Origin: Gammaproteobacteria bacterium
GTDB lineage: Bacteria; Pseudomonadota; Gammaproteobacteria; Legionellales; Legionellaceae
DNA: 40,164 nucleotides
Reading direction: 5' to 3'
NCBI GenBank assembly: GCA_024742995.1
Contig: JANSXK010000014.1
Span: forward strand, 1 to 40,164
Shown here: positions 26,630 to 35,243 of the stretch, one piece after another
Layout: every line of letters starts with the position of its first letter
Numbering within the stretch: the stretch's first letter is position 1
The notes under the pieces: generated by a model
Database searches by the model: none
The model's input: only the letters and a program-made list of their open reading frames with translations
Told to the model about the DNA's origin: nothing
Position numbers and translations under genes: made by a program

Positions 26630-26742
26630 ACACCTCTCGCAATTTATGATTTAATTTTATCCAAAAAATATAATATTATTGCATACTATGATTTTTTGTG
26701 TAATAATCATCCTCGTTGAAATATTCATGAATAGGAAACATT

Positions 26743-27699
26743 GTGGTAGAGGCACGCGAAGATGAGACACGACAGTTAGAAAATGAAATAAACATTCTTT
26801 CGACTTTAGAATCTGTATATGAAACTGAGTCATATTCTACGTACAGAGCAGCATACGATTTTTTTGTTGGCCAATTTGGTGAACCTGGCAGCACTATTCT
26901 CAACGCCATGAGGGTAGACAATTTAGATGCAAATAATTGCCTTCAAGTACACGATATTTTGACCAGGCTATATCCAGAGCAAGCCATTGACATAACCCAA
27001 CAATCTGTAGCAAGCATGATGACTGAATTAGATACTGCTTTTGGAACATCAGAAACCATTGACGGCCGTCTTAACTCATTCCACCATATCCTTAGCTGCT
27101 TGATCTTGAATCGTGAATCCAAAATCAGATCATTCGAAGATGAAGCATCTGTCCAAGCTGACCAAGCCCAAACACGCTCTAATAGGAACATGACAATCCT
27201 ATCAGCAACAGTTGGATTTGGAACACTTGGTTTGGCGTTTTTGGTGGCACTCCCAGTGGAATCTTTCTTTACCATGGTAGCACTGAGTGGCCTGTGTTTG
27301 TTACAAGCGAGCATGATTGAAAATCAGTATTACGCATTAACTTACTCTGCAGTAAAAGCATCTGTAGGACTCACCTCAATGCTAGGCGGTTACGTATTAA
27401 CCGCTCTCGCAGCGCAAACCTATATCAGCGCGTCGTTCTCTGCACAATTTGCGTTGCTCATAGGAATAACATTGCCACCCGCATCTGTTATTGCTCTGGG
27501 CGTGGTTGGCGTCGTCATGATGCTGACCGGGGCGTACCTTGCTTTTAACCGCTCACAACCTGCGCCAGTCGATGGTGCAGAAGCACCATCGTCTTGCTAT
27601 CAGCGACTCAGCACTTTCTGTGGACGCCTTTTTAATACGACATCAGATCAAACGATTATTGCGGCAACAGCCGTACAACAGGCACCACAACAAAACTAA
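26743..27699 (+). CDS. Four-helix membrane protein, intact member of a tandem paralogue pair
   Basis: A 318-residue protein that I do not recognise. It starts with GTG (AGGA upstream). Residues 1-145 are polar and helical, with many Glu and Thr. Residues about 147-270 hold four hydrophobic segments (beginning MTILSATVGFGTLGLAFLVAL). A polar tail has a Cys-rich turn (SSCYQRLSTFCGRLF). The segment MLGGYV...QTYISASFSAQFALLIG is nearly the same in the upstream paralogue, also in DNA, while the N-terminal halves have diverged strongly. There is no signal peptide. It may be a host-directed or surface membrane protein, but nothing in the sequence proves a role. Confidence 0.7.
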   Translation: MVEAREDETRQLENEINILSTLESVYETESYSTYRAAYDFFVGQFGEPGSTILNAMRVDNLDANNCLQVHDILTRLYPEQAIDITQQSVASMMTELDTAFGTSETIDGRLNSFHHILSCLILNRESKIRSFEDEASVQADQAQTRSNRNMTILSATVGFGTLGLAFLVALPVESFFTMVALSGLCLLQASMIENQYYALTYSAVKASVGLTSMLGGYVLTALAAQTYISASFSAQFALLIGITLPPASVIALGVVGVVMMLTGAYLAFNRSQPAPVDGAEAPSSCYQRLSTFCGRLFNTTSDQTIIAATAVQQAPQQN

Positions 27700-27791
27700 G
27701 CACCCCAGCTGCTACCAATATGGAGGTTCACTGACTTGTCTCAGCGAGTCTCCAGCGAATAGAGGCTATCAGTTGCGCTACCCCGATGATT

Positions 27792-27819
27792 TTGACAAAT
27801 TATTTTTAACATTTTTAAT
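27792..27819 (+). promoter_or_regulatory. Probable sigma-70 promoter of the L,D-transpeptidase gene
   Basis: A consensus TTGACA at 27792-27797 is followed after 16 bases by TTTAAT at 27814-27819, about 50 bases before the ATG at 27870. Further TATAAT sequences at 27830 and 27841 lack a matching -35. Confidence 0.45.
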
Positions 27820-27869
27820 CATATTGGTCTATAATTATACTATAATACCCCTATTCCTAAGGACTGCTC

Positions 27870-29126
27870 ATGTGGGGCAACCTACTGTTGATCATCACGC
27901 TAGTACTGGCATGTAATACGACGTATCCACTTGAAGCTGAAACGATGGTCCAAGACGATGTTAGTTCAAGCATCGTCCAAACAACAATGCCGCCAACCCC
28001 AATCCTTGAAACACTAACCGCCCCGGAAAACCCCAGCAGCCAACGCCTTGCCACTTGGTTAACGCAACGAGGATTTGATCTCAATCCTCAAGTCATTGAT
28101 ATTTTAGAAAGAATTATCAATTATGCCAACAACAATCAAATCGTGCATAATCAGATATTAACCTTGATAGATTATTCCATGCCCGCCAATAAAAAACGAC
28201 TGTGGGTGTTTGATTTGGAAAAACAAAAAGTCCTGTTTCACACGTATGTATCGCATGGTATCAAATCAGGCGCTTTACACACTTACTACTTTTCCAATCG
28301 TTTTAACAGTAAAGCCAGCTCGATTGGGGTCTATCTCACTGACAAAGCATATTACGGTCGACATGGGTTATCCTTAAGATTGGATGGCTTGGATCGTGGA
28401 TTTAATGATAATGCCGAATCTCGCGCCATTGTGATGCATGGTGGATGGTATATGGAAGAAGATTTCATCAACAAATACGGTCGTTCTGGCCGCAGCTGGG
28501 GTTGCCCCGCCGTGCCTGATGATTTATCTACGCCTATCATCAAGACCATCAAAGATCAGTCGCTTCTGGTCATCTATTATCCTAGCGCTGCTTGGTTTAA
28601 GAAATCTAAGTTTCTCCAGCGTGACCCCAGTACCTTCTTGATTCACAACGATCCCCCCACCACTGTAACCACGGCCAGTAAAAAATCAATCGCAATAGAA
28701 AATGTGTTATTCGCGCAATTACAGAAAAAAAACAAATACCATCAGCACGAAGCCATTTTAGTGATGCCTGTTGAACGTTATACCACTGTCTTTCAAACCC
28801 GCGCACCCTTAAAAAGAATGCTGCGCAAACAAATCAAAGACGAAGAATACATTGCATTGACCAAAAATGAGCTTGATCAAATCATCAGCTCACCAACACA
28901 GACCCGCGAGCTATTACAAGATATTTATTTTGTGGTCCCTGAAGTTAAAATGGTACGCGGCTATTATGCCACTGAGATGAACAAATTAGATTTAGGAAAA
29001 ATTACTGCCATCCAACCTAGTGCAAATACCTCCAGCAATGGTGGATACTATATTGTAAGTTTTGATGATCAAGCATCTCTTAAAGTCAAAACCACGCACC
29101 GTTTTATTCGTTGGTTAGGATTGTAA
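27870..29126 (+). CDS. L,D-transpeptidase catalytic-domain protein (YkuD_2 type)
   Basis: Envelope protein expected to act on peptidoglycan stem peptides through a cysteine thiol. It starts MWGNLLLIITLVLACNTT, a hydrophobic export signal with a lipobox-like VLAC, so it may be lipid-anchored at Cys15. The catalytic region spans residues about 105-250: KRLWVFDLEKQKVLF, HGIKSG, the histidine His190 in VMHGGWY and the cysteine Cys212 in GRSWGCPAV. The C-terminal 160 residues are not recognisable and may be a substrate-binding or anchoring part. AAGGA is six bases from the ATG. The end overlaps hemH on the other strand by 23 bases. Confidence 0.85.
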   Translation: MWGNLLLIITLVLACNTTYPLEAETMVQDDVSSSIVQTTMPPTPILETLTAPENPSSQRLATWLTQRGFDLNPQVIDILERIINYANNNQIVHNQILTLIDYSMPANKKRLWVFDLEKQKVLFHTYVSHGIKSGALHTYYFSNRFNSKASSIGVYLTDKAYYGRHGLSLRLDGLDRGFNDNAESRAIVMHGGWYMEEDFINKYGRSGRSWGCPAVPDDLSTPIIKTIKDQSLLVIYYPSAAWFKKSKFLQRDPSTFLIHNDPPTTVTTASKKSIAIENVLFAQLQKKNKYHQHEAILVMPVERYTTVFQTRAPLKRMLRKQIKDEEYIALTKNELDQIISSPTQTRELLQDIYFVVPEVKMVRGYYATEMNKLDLGKITAIQPSANTSSNGGYYIVSFDDQASLKVKTTHRFIRWLGL

Positions 29127-30102
29127 TTAACGCATCACGCCACTGATCATTAGCATTGAGACAAGGAATCAATGTCAATTGCTCCCCCCCTAAATTTTTC
29201 CAAAATTCTTGCCCACGCATGCCAATTTCCTCTAACGTTTCTAAACAATCTGCTACAAAAGAAGGACACACGATGGCGATGCGTTTGATTTTATCTTTTG
29301 CCAAACTTTCCAGTACATCCTCTAAATATGGTTTCACCCAGGGTGTGCGCCCCAATCTTGATTGAAAAGCAGTCGTATACTGATCTTTTGTCAACTGTAA
29401 TGCTTCTGCCAATAATGCGGTGGTTTGGTAACATTGGGCTCGATAACACTCTGGATCAGGCAATCCTTTGGATGATACTGGACATGCAGCTTCACACCCA
29501 CCATGACATCCGGATTGTGCAATCTGCTGTTGCGGTAAACCATGATAAGACAAAACTAGATGTTCATGATCGGAAACATACGGCGCTATCAAATCAGCTT
29601 GTGCTTTAATAAAACCGGGATGATCGTAAAATTCTCGAATCACCGTCACATTGGGAATGACCCTTTTTTGGGCTATTTTTTTTAAGACTGCTTCCAAACT
29701 TGAGCCTGTGGATGCTGACGCATATTGAGGATAAAGCGGCAAAATTGTGAGCTGCTGACAATCATCTAATTGTTCCAAGGCTGAGTCAATACTAGGGTGC
29801 CCATAGCGCATGGCCAGGGCAATTTGATACTGCGCACCCAATTGGGCTTGTAATGCTTGACATAGCGCCTCACCATGCACCCGTAATGGTGACCCTTGTG
29901 GCGTCCAAATGGATTGATAAGCATGACTCGATTTGATCACTCTTGTCGGTAAAATAAGGCCGTATAAAAGTAAATACCGCAACGGTGCTGGCAGCGTAAT
30001 CACTCGCTTATCAGCCAAAAATACCCGCAAATACTGCCATACAGACCAAAAGTCAGGCCCCTCCGGGGTGCCAAGATTGAGAAGTAAAAAACCAGTTTTC
30101 AT
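29104..30102 (-). CDS. hemH: Ferrochelatase
   Basis: Inserts ferrous iron into protoporphyrin IX, the last step of heme synthesis. Family blocks are GFLLLNLGTPEGP at the start, SPLRVHGEAL, MRYGHPSI, LPLYPQYASASTGS, the catalytic histidine His187 in SYHGLP and the acidic DCLETLEEIG near residue 275. Between the two halves are cysteines at 199, 203, 207, 219 and 224, an arrangement able to hold an iron-sulfur cluster, as reported for some other ferrochelatases, but this is inference. The 332-residue length is usual. It matches the organism's cytochrome content. Confidence 0.95.
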   Translation of the reverse strand: MKTGFLLLNLGTPEGPDFWSVWQYLRVFLADKRVITLPAPLRYLLLYGLILPTRVIKSSHAYQSIWTPQGSPLRVHGEALCQALQAQLGAQYQIALAMRYGHPSIDSALEQLDDCQQLTILPLYPQYASASTGSSLEAVLKKIAQKRVIPNVTVIREFYDHPGFIKAQADLIAPYVSDHEHLVLSYHGLPQQQIAQSGCHGGCEAACPVSSKGLPDPECYRAQCYQTTALLAEALQLTKDQYTTAFQSRLGRTPWVKPYLEDVLESLAKDKIKRIAIVCPSFVADCLETLEEIGMRGQEFWKNLGGEQLTLIPCLNANDQWRDALITILTNE

Positions 30103-30112
30103 AAGAATATCT

Positions 30113-30865
30113 TTATTGGAATCTACTTAGATAGCGCTGATACATTGTATCATACGTCCCATCTGCCATGATTTTTTTAATTGTTGCATTAATCTGCAGC
30201 ATCAATTTCTTATGATTTCGTTTTGCCATGATGCCGTACCCGTCGCCAATTTTTCTCGTTTTCCCGACATATTTATACTCGCCCTTACTGGCTGTATGCC
30301 AATAATGCGCTGAATATTGGTTCAAAAATGCAGCACTCACCTCATGATGCGCCAATCCTGTCAACAAATCTGCATCCGTCTCGTACCCTTTGACGCTTAC
30401 TTTGTCACCAAACATATGATGGATATATATATTTGACTCCACATTGACTTGATACGCACCCAATCGTATACCAATGGTTTTTTTCACAATATCTGAAACA
30501 TCATCAATTGCCGCATCCTTTAAAACTAAAAATCGGCCATTACTGGGTAAATACGGTAGACTTAACATCAGTCCGAATAAACGAAATTTCGGAATGATAA
30601 TCATATTCAGAGCCAAATCAATTTTACCTGTTTCCAACGCAGGAATTATTTTATTTCCAAAAACAGCCTTGTACGAACAAGTTAATTTCAAACGCGTACA
30701 AATTTCATGCATGAGTTCAATTTCGAATCCAGTGAAATGAGGCACACTATCTGTTTGTTTTGAAAAAGGAGGGTGACTTTGAGCGACACCGATAACAATA
30801 GATTGCGCATAAGCAGTGCCATACAATAATACGACGAGACCCCAAATGATCCGTAATTTTTTCAT
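30113..30865 (-). CDS. Periplasmic amino-acid-type solute-binding protein
   Basis: Family 3 solute-binding protein of 250 residues with a signal peptide (MKKLRIIWGLVVLLYGTAYA). The fold is marked by IVIGVAQSHPPFS, FTGFEIELMHEICTRL, ALETGKIDLALNMI, IGIRLGAYQVN and GDGYGIMAKRN. Such proteins deliver polar amino acids to an ABC transporter, but no permease or ATPase of that type is beside it, so it either serves a remote transporter or has another role. It ends ten bases before hemH begins, so hemH may be transcribed with it. Confidence 0.85.
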   Translation of the reverse strand: MKKLRIIWGLVVLLYGTAYAQSIVIGVAQSHPPFSKQTDSVPHFTGFEIELMHEICTRLKLTCSYKAVFGNKIIPALETGKIDLALNMIIIPKFRLFGLMLSLPYLPSNGRFLVLKDAAIDDVSDIVKKTIGIRLGAYQVNVESNIYIHHMFGDKVSVKGYETDADLLTGLAHHEVSAAFLNQYSAHYWHTASKGEYKYVGKTRKIGDGYGIMAKRNHKKLMLQINATIKKIMADGTYDTMYQRYLSRFQ

Positions 30866-30914
30866 ACGCCTTCCTTAGCAAGCTGAGGTTACGCTCAACC
30901 TACCCCATCGAAAA

Positions 30915-31670
30915 TCAAACGTAGACTGCGACTGAACCCATTAATAAAAAGCCAACGATGACAAAACTAAAATAGCGCAAATTACAACATCGTTCTACCA
31001 TGACACATTGCTCTAAGCCGTGCAAGGTACCCAAATAAAGGAACGTTCCTGCGGAAATAGCAATCAAAATAGGATCAAGCACGGTTTGTGTATGCACACC
31101 ATGACCCAGATACCAGCCTAGATATATCCCTAATGGACTCATTAAAGCAAAGATTAAATACAATACTACGCTCTGTGTATGGGTTAAGGAACATTTTGAC
31201 AATTGCATCGCAATGGCGAAACTTTCTGCCCATTTATGGGTGATAATCGCCAAATACAGCATGATGGCCACTGAATATTCTTCACTAAAACCCAAAGCCA
31301 TCGCTAATACCAAAGAATGCACCGACAACATCAACCAAGCCAACAACGCAAATGCAGGATGATTGCCTTTTTTATGCTGATATAGTTCTGTGCCTAAATG
31401 TTCGAACCACAAAAACAGTAAAAATACCGCCCCAGTGATCAAATAACCCCAAGGATAACGGTACCCCAAATTAGCAAATTCAATCGCAGACTCTGGTAAC
31501 AAATGAACCAAGCCTGCTCCCAAGAACACACCTGTGGCTAAAGTTTCTCCGATGGGAAAATCAATCGCTTCCGCCTTTTTACGACTTCTTTTGAACGGAT
31601 ACCAACCTGCCAAAAGAATCACAGCCACCACCGTGACCGCAAAAAAAAGTTTAAGTGCACCCGATGTCAT
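30915..31670 (-). CDS. ZIP family metal transporter
   Basis: Inner-membrane transporter taking up zinc, iron or another divalent metal. About eight hydrophobic segments are present. Typical ZIP residues appear in GAGLVHLLPESAIEF and in the segment THKWAESFAIAMQL, where His, Glu and the following helix form the metal site. The loop between helices three and four is short. GAGGA supports the second of two adjacent ATGs (31670). It follows the CDF exporter gene after 16 bases, so uptake and export genes are in one transcript. Confidence 0.88.
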   Translation of the reverse strand: MTSGALKLFFAVTVVAVILLAGWYPFKRSRKKAEAIDFPIGETLATGVFLGAGLVHLLPESAIEFANLGYRYPWGYLITGAVFLLFLWFEHLGTELYQHKKGNHPAFALLAWLMLSVHSLVLAMALGFSEEYSVAIMLYLAIITHKWAESFAIAMQLSKCSLTHTQSVVLYLIFALMSPLGIYLGWYLGHGVHTQTVLDPILIAISAGTFLYLGTLHGLEQCVMVERCCNLRYFSFVIVGFLLMGSVAVYV

Positions 31671-31686
31671 CATTTATCCTCAACCT

Positions 31687-32823
31687 TCAATCAAGCGTAA
31701 TAAGCGCTTGCTGTGACAGCAAACGAACGCTATTAATATCTGAGCATTGGGGCAGATCATCTTGCACCATTGCCCGCAACCCAGAACAGTCTTCAAGCGA
31801 TTCATCCAAAATAATTTCAACCGTAATCATCCCGTCTAAATAATGTAACACATACGATTTTATCTGCGGAAAGTGCTGCTGCCACTTCTGTAGTATTTGC
31901 TGTTCCAATGTGACACGATCTGGTAAATGTCGAGAAGGTGAGCCTAATTCATCATCCTCAGGATCGACATGAACCGTCACATCCTTAATTTGAGCAATAT
32001 CATGCATCAGAGAATAATGAACGCGTTGTGCAATTTGGTGTCCTTCAGATACTGAGATCCAAGGTGACACTAGAATATGAACATCCACTAAAATATCATT
32101 GCCCATTTTTCGATTGCGCAATTGATGAATTTTATCAACACCGTCAATACGATTGATTACTTGTTTGATTGCATCAACTTGCTCAGATGACACCCCAGTA
32201 TCCACCAATTCTTTGACACTATCCCATCCGTACCCTATGCCCATTTTAACAATCAAAGCACCAACTAAAATAGCTGCGATTGGGTCCAAAAATGGATACC
32301 CCATCAAACTACCGAGGATGCCCACCACCACAATCGCTGAAGAAGCAGAATCAGAACGACGATGCCAAGCATTTGCAATCACCAAGGTAGATTTAATGCG
32401 TTCGCCCACACGTTTGGTCATGTAAAATAATATTTCATTCGCCACAATAGATAACGCTGCGATAGGCAAAGCCAGACGATTGGGGATTTCGACATTACGA
32501 TGCAGAATATGTCCTAAGGAATCCCAAGCAATGCCAAGCCCTGTTAAAATCAAAACCAAGGACAGTAATAGGGTTGCAGCAGTTTCAATGCGCTGATGAC
32601 CATAGGGGTGCCCATCATCGGCAGCTTGGCTTCCAAATTTGGAAGCCAAAAGCACCATCACATCCGTAAATAAATCAGACAAGGAATGCAAGCCATCCGC
32701 AATCAACGCGTGAGAAAAAAACACCATTCCACCCACAATTTTAATCGCAGTCAGTACAACGTTCACGCCAGCGCCAAGCAACGTGATATTTTTGGCTTGA
32801 TGATAACGATGATTATGCGTCAC
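31687..32823 (-). CDS. Cation diffusion facilitator (metal/proton antiporter)
   Basis: Exports divalent metals such as zinc, iron or manganese. Six membrane helices fill the first 210 residues. The transport site is visible as His46 and Asp50 in helix II (IADGLHSLSD) and His164 and Asp168 in helix V (NAWHRRSD). A cytoplasmic ferredoxin-like domain (VDKIHQLRNRKMGNDILVDV, then VTVHVDPEDDE) follows. The 378-residue protein has about 70 further residues at the C-terminus beyond a standard FieF-type member. It sits between folE and the ZIP gene with short gaps, suggesting an operon. Confidence 0.88.
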   Translation of the reverse strand: MTHNHRYHQAKNITLLGAGVNVVLTAIKIVGGMVFFSHALIADGLHSLSDLFTDVMVLLASKFGSQAADDGHPYGHQRIETAATLLLSLVLILTGLGIAWDSLGHILHRNVEIPNRLALPIAALSIVANEILFYMTKRVGERIKSTLVIANAWHRRSDSASSAIVVVGILGSLMGYPFLDPIAAILVGALIVKMGIGYGWDSVKELVDTGVSSEQVDAIKQVINRIDGVDKIHQLRNRKMGNDILVDVHILVSPWISVSEGHQIAQRVHYSLMHDIAQIKDVTVHVDPEDDELGSPSRHLPDRVTLEQQILQKWQQHFPQIKSYVLHYLDGMITVEIILDESLEDCSGLRAMVQDDLPQCSDINSVRLLSQQALITLD

Positions 32824-32832
32824 GATCAGCTC

Positions 32833-33396
32833 CTATGAGGCCCAAGACCCATTGCCACCTTTGATCAAATACAAAAACTCTAAACGACTGCTGGGGTTAT
32901 CACGCATCTCACCCAGCATCACGGATGTGGTTAACACAGAATTTTGTTTCTCTACCCCACGCATCATCATGCACAAATGCTTGGCTTCCATCACCACAGC
33001 AACGCCACGCGCACCAGTAATACTTTCAATACAAGACGCTATCTCCGAAGTCAATCGTTCCTGAATTTGCAAACGCCTCGCAAAATAATCTACGATTCTA
33101 GCCACTTTCGACAAGCCTAAAACTTTGCCATTGGGTAAGTAACCCACATGACAAGTTCCTAAAAATGGCAACAGATGATGTTCACATAAAGAATACATTT
33201 CAATATGTTTTACAATCACCATTTCATTCATGTCCGATTCAAACAAAGCACCATTAATAATATCGTCCAGACTTTCTTGATAACCTTTGGTCAAATATTG
33301 AATTGCTTTTGCAGCACGCTCAGGTGTCTCACGTAACCCTTCGCGATTAACATCTTCGCCAATGCCTTGTATGACTTGTGTAAATAACTCTTTCAT
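32833..33396 (-). CDS. folE: GTP cyclohydrolase I
   Basis: Converts GTP to dihydroneopterin triphosphate, the first step of folate synthesis, which supplies the tetrahydrofolate used by the glycine cleavage system in this window. The 187-residue protein has zinc ligands Cys71 and His74 in [10 protein letters not shown] and Cys142 in [11 protein letters not shown]. The blocks [37 protein letters not shown] and TTSVMLGEM are also present. It is 18 bases downstream of the HIT gene and 9 bases from the CDF gene. Confidence 0.96.
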   Translation of the reverse strand: MKELFTQVIQGIGEDVNREGLRETPERAAKAIQYLTKGYQESLDDIINGALFESDMNEMVIVKHIEMYSLCEHHLLPFLGTCHVGYLPNGKVLGLSKVARIVDYFARRLQIQERLTSEIASCIESITGARGVAVVMEAKHLCMMMRGVEKQNSVLTTSVMLGEMRDNPSSRLEFLYLIKGGNGSWAS

Positions 33397-33414
33397 AAAC
33401 GCTTTATCCTAAAT

Positions 33415-33756
33415 TTAACCTGGTGGCCACGACAATTGCCGCCCGCCCAAAAGATGAAGATGGATATGATACACTGCTTGCCCACCATGTTGATTGACGT
33501 TAAACACCAAGCGATAGCCTTCTTCATCAATATGATGTTCATTGGCTAGTTTCCGAGCAGCAACAACCAAACGACCCACCAACATTTGATGCTGCTCATC
33601 AACATCATTGATGGTCGGAATATGCGATTTCGGAATCAACAAGATATGCGTCGGTGCCTGTGGCGCAATATCACGAAACGCCATAATCTCATCGTCTTCG
33701 TAAACGACATCCGCAGGAATGTGTCCTTGGGCAATCTTACAAAACAAGCAGTCCAT
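33415..33756 (-). CDS. HIT family (HINT-like) hydrolase
   Basis: Small cytoplasmic nucleotide-binding hydrolase of the HINT branch, acting on phosphoramidate-type purine nucleotides. From the ATG at 33756 it has 113 residues: the zinc-binding-like CLFCKIAQGHIPADVVYEDD start, FRDIAPQAPTHILLIPK, and the active-site motif HIHLHLLGG near the C-terminus. GGAA is six bases upstream of this ATG; ATG 33762 and an earlier start are too close or atypical. It is the first gene of a leftward group with folE. Confidence 0.9.
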   Translation of the reverse strand: MDCLFCKIAQGHIPADVVYEDDEIMAFRDIAPQAPTHILLIPKSHIPTINDVDEQHQMLVGRLVVAARKLANEHHIDEEGYRLVFNVNQHGGQAVYHIHLHLLGGRQLSWPPG

Positions 33757-33829
33757 CGTCATTTCCAAACAAAAATTGCAAGTATACGCTCTAATTTTTA
33801 TGCTGCATATCATTTAGATAAAATAAAGA

Positions 33830-33858
33830 TCGACAGTTATCAGCAGTTTCGGTACAAT
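33830..33858 (+). promoter_or_regulatory. Probable promoter of the tRNA-Lys/tRNA-Arg pair
   Basis: TCGACA at 33830-33835 and TACAAT at 33853-33858 are spaced by 17 bases, each one base off consensus. The implied start is some 8-10 bases before tRNA-Lys, as is usual for stable RNA genes. Confidence 0.55.
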
Positions 33859-33873
33859 GTTCGCCTATTTGTG

Positions 33874-33949
33874 GGGCCGTTAGCTCAGTTGGTAGAGCAG
33901 AAGGCTTTTAACCTTTTTGTCGTAGGTTCGAATCCTACACGGCCCACCA
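33874..33949 (+). tRNA. tRNA-Lys (anticodon TTT)
   Basis: A 76-base cloverleaf including an encoded CCA end. The acceptor stem GGGCCGT pairs with ACGGCCC, the D-arm reads GCTC...GAGC, the anticodon loop is CTTTTAA with anticodon TTT, and the T-arm contains GGTTCGAATCC. It is intact and only 22 bases ahead of tRNA-Arg. Confidence 0.97.
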
Positions 33950-33971
33950 TGTTTTACCATCCTAACACGCC

Positions 33972-34048
33972 GCGCTCGTAGCTCAGCTGGATAGAGTACT
34001 TGGCTTCGAACCAAGGTGTCGGGGGTTCGAGTCCCTCCGAGCGCACCA
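33972..34048 (+). tRNA. tRNA-Arg (anticodon TCG), integration target
   Basis: A 77-base cloverleaf with encoded CCA. The acceptor stem GCGCTCG pairs with CGAGCGC, the D-arm is GCTC...GAGT, the anticodon stem CTTGG/CCAAG encloses the loop CTTCGAA with anticodon TCG, and the T-arm is GGGGGTTCGAGTCCCTC. Its last 47 bases (34002-34048), from the anticodon loop to the CCA, are repeated exactly at 37213-37259. An element has therefore integrated here and rebuilt the 3' end. Confidence 0.97.
34002..34048 (+). repeat. att core, left copy (inside tRNA-Arg)
   Basis: The 47 bases from the anticodon-stem end to the CCA of tRNA-Arg are identical to 37213-37259. This is the usual crossover zone for tyrosine integrases that target tRNA 3' ends. 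The flanks of the two copies differ on both sides, so the boundaries are sharp. Confidence 0.9.
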
Positions 34049-34262
34049 ATTTAATCCTTTAAAATCAACATGTTACAATGAGTTCAGTGTGCTAGAGCAC
34101 TTGGTTTTTATTGTCACTGTGACCAAAACGTGTCTTAACGTGCCGAATTAAGATCTAATTTCACATGAATTGTATTATGCATGCGCTATTATTTGGCCTG
34201 TAGTACTTGGTATGACTTTTTGGGATCTTTCTCATGTGAAGGGGCATTCACTTAACAACACG

Positions 34263-34367
34263 AACGCTTACAAAAATGTGGTGTTTGAATGCATTGAAAT
34301 CGACTACAATAGAAAACGAGGATATAGTTCGTTGGGTTATCTTAGCCCACTGAATTTTGAGTTGAAA
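34263..34367 (+). pseudogene. IS3-family transposase OrfB C-terminal fragment
   Basis: About 35 residues reading NAYKNVVFECIEIDYNRKRG then YSSLGYLSPLNFELK match the end of IS3-family OrfB (usually VFEYIEVFYNRQRRHSALGYLSP-x-x-FE). The DDE catalytic core is gone, so the element is inactive. The 21 bases just before it (34241-34261, GGGGCATTCACTTAACAAC and so on) recur with one change at 37288-37308. Confidence 0.75.
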
Positions 34368-34469
34368 ATGTCGCTTAGCAATGTCTCCGTTTTTAGTGGA
34401 GCAAACCACATATACATTTGTGAATAGATTTAATATCTAAATGATTTTTTTAATTCTATGGGGCACAAA

Positions 34470-35243
34470 ATGAATTCAAAAGAATGCGCACATCAAGACG
34501 CTGAAGCAATTGCAGAAATATATAACCAACATGGCGAGACTTACCATACCTCACGTACAAAAAAAGGGCGTTTTTTTAATGAATATCTTGAAATGCCTGC
34601 CACATTATCGCTAATCCCCGAAAACCTTACTGGAAAAACTGTGCTTGATGCAGGGTGTGGTTCAGGTATTTATACGAGAGAAATGGCAAAACGCGGCGCA
34701 AAAGTAATAGCTGTAGATATTAGTAAAACAATGATTGAAATTGCACGGCAAGAATTATCCCAATATAAAGATATTGCTTATCAGGTTGGCAATATATATG
34801 AATTAACTGTGAAAAATCAGAGTGTGGATTGGATTATTTGTAACTATGTTCTAGAAAATGTATTTGATATTGATGCTGTTTTTGAAGAGTTCAAACGAGT
34901 TTTAAAACCTGGAGGCTGCTGTGTTTATTCAATATCACATCCATTACGTGGTACCGCAGAAAAAGAATTTCTTGATGGTCACGAAATTTGGAAGTTGAAA
35001 AATTATTATGACAAAGGTGTTCGAATGTCTGATTTTGGCCAGGGAATGAAGGTCAAAAAATATAAACGAACATTATCTGATTATATCAATGCTTCGATTA
35101 ATCCGGGATTCTTAATTGAACATATGCTTGAACCACAACCCATATTATTAGGTAAAAAAAATGATGTTGTTGCTTATGAAGCAGCAATGCGATTACCACA
35201 ACTACTCATTGTTAAAATGCGCGCAATACTGAATAAAGCATGA
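34470..35243 (+). CDS. Class I SAM-dependent methyltransferase
   Basis: A 257-residue Rossmann-fold methyltransferase with motif I VLDAGCGSGIYTREMAKRG, the acidic end of strand 2 in VIAVDIS, motif near WIICNYVLENV (strand 4) and FKRVLKPGGCCVYSISHP (post-motif). The substrate cannot be told; the fold is shared by small-molecule, tRNA and protein methylases. The ATG at 34458 is also in frame, and I favour 34470 for its GGGG six bases upstream. The last four bases, ATGA, overlap the start of the RelA-like gene, so the two proteins are made together. It belongs to the tRNA-Arg islet. Confidence 0.85.
   Translation: MNSKECAHQDAEAIAEIYNQHGETYHTSRTKKGRFFNEYLEMPATLSLIPENLTGKTVLDAGCGSGIYTREMAKRGAKVIAVDISKTMIEIARQELSQYKDIAYQVGNIYELTVKNQSVDWIICNYVLENVFDIDAVFEEFKRVLKPGGCCVYSISHPLRGTAEKEFLDGHEIWKLKNYYDKGVRMSDFGQGMKVKKYKRTLSDYINASINPGFLIEHMLEPQPILLGKKNDVVAYEAAMRLPQLLIVKMRAILNKA

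Noticed and set aside
34170-34427. An 85-codon gene starting with TTG
   Set aside because: The only recognisable part is the end of an IS3-family transposase; upstream codons are not transposase-like. I annotate a fragment instead.
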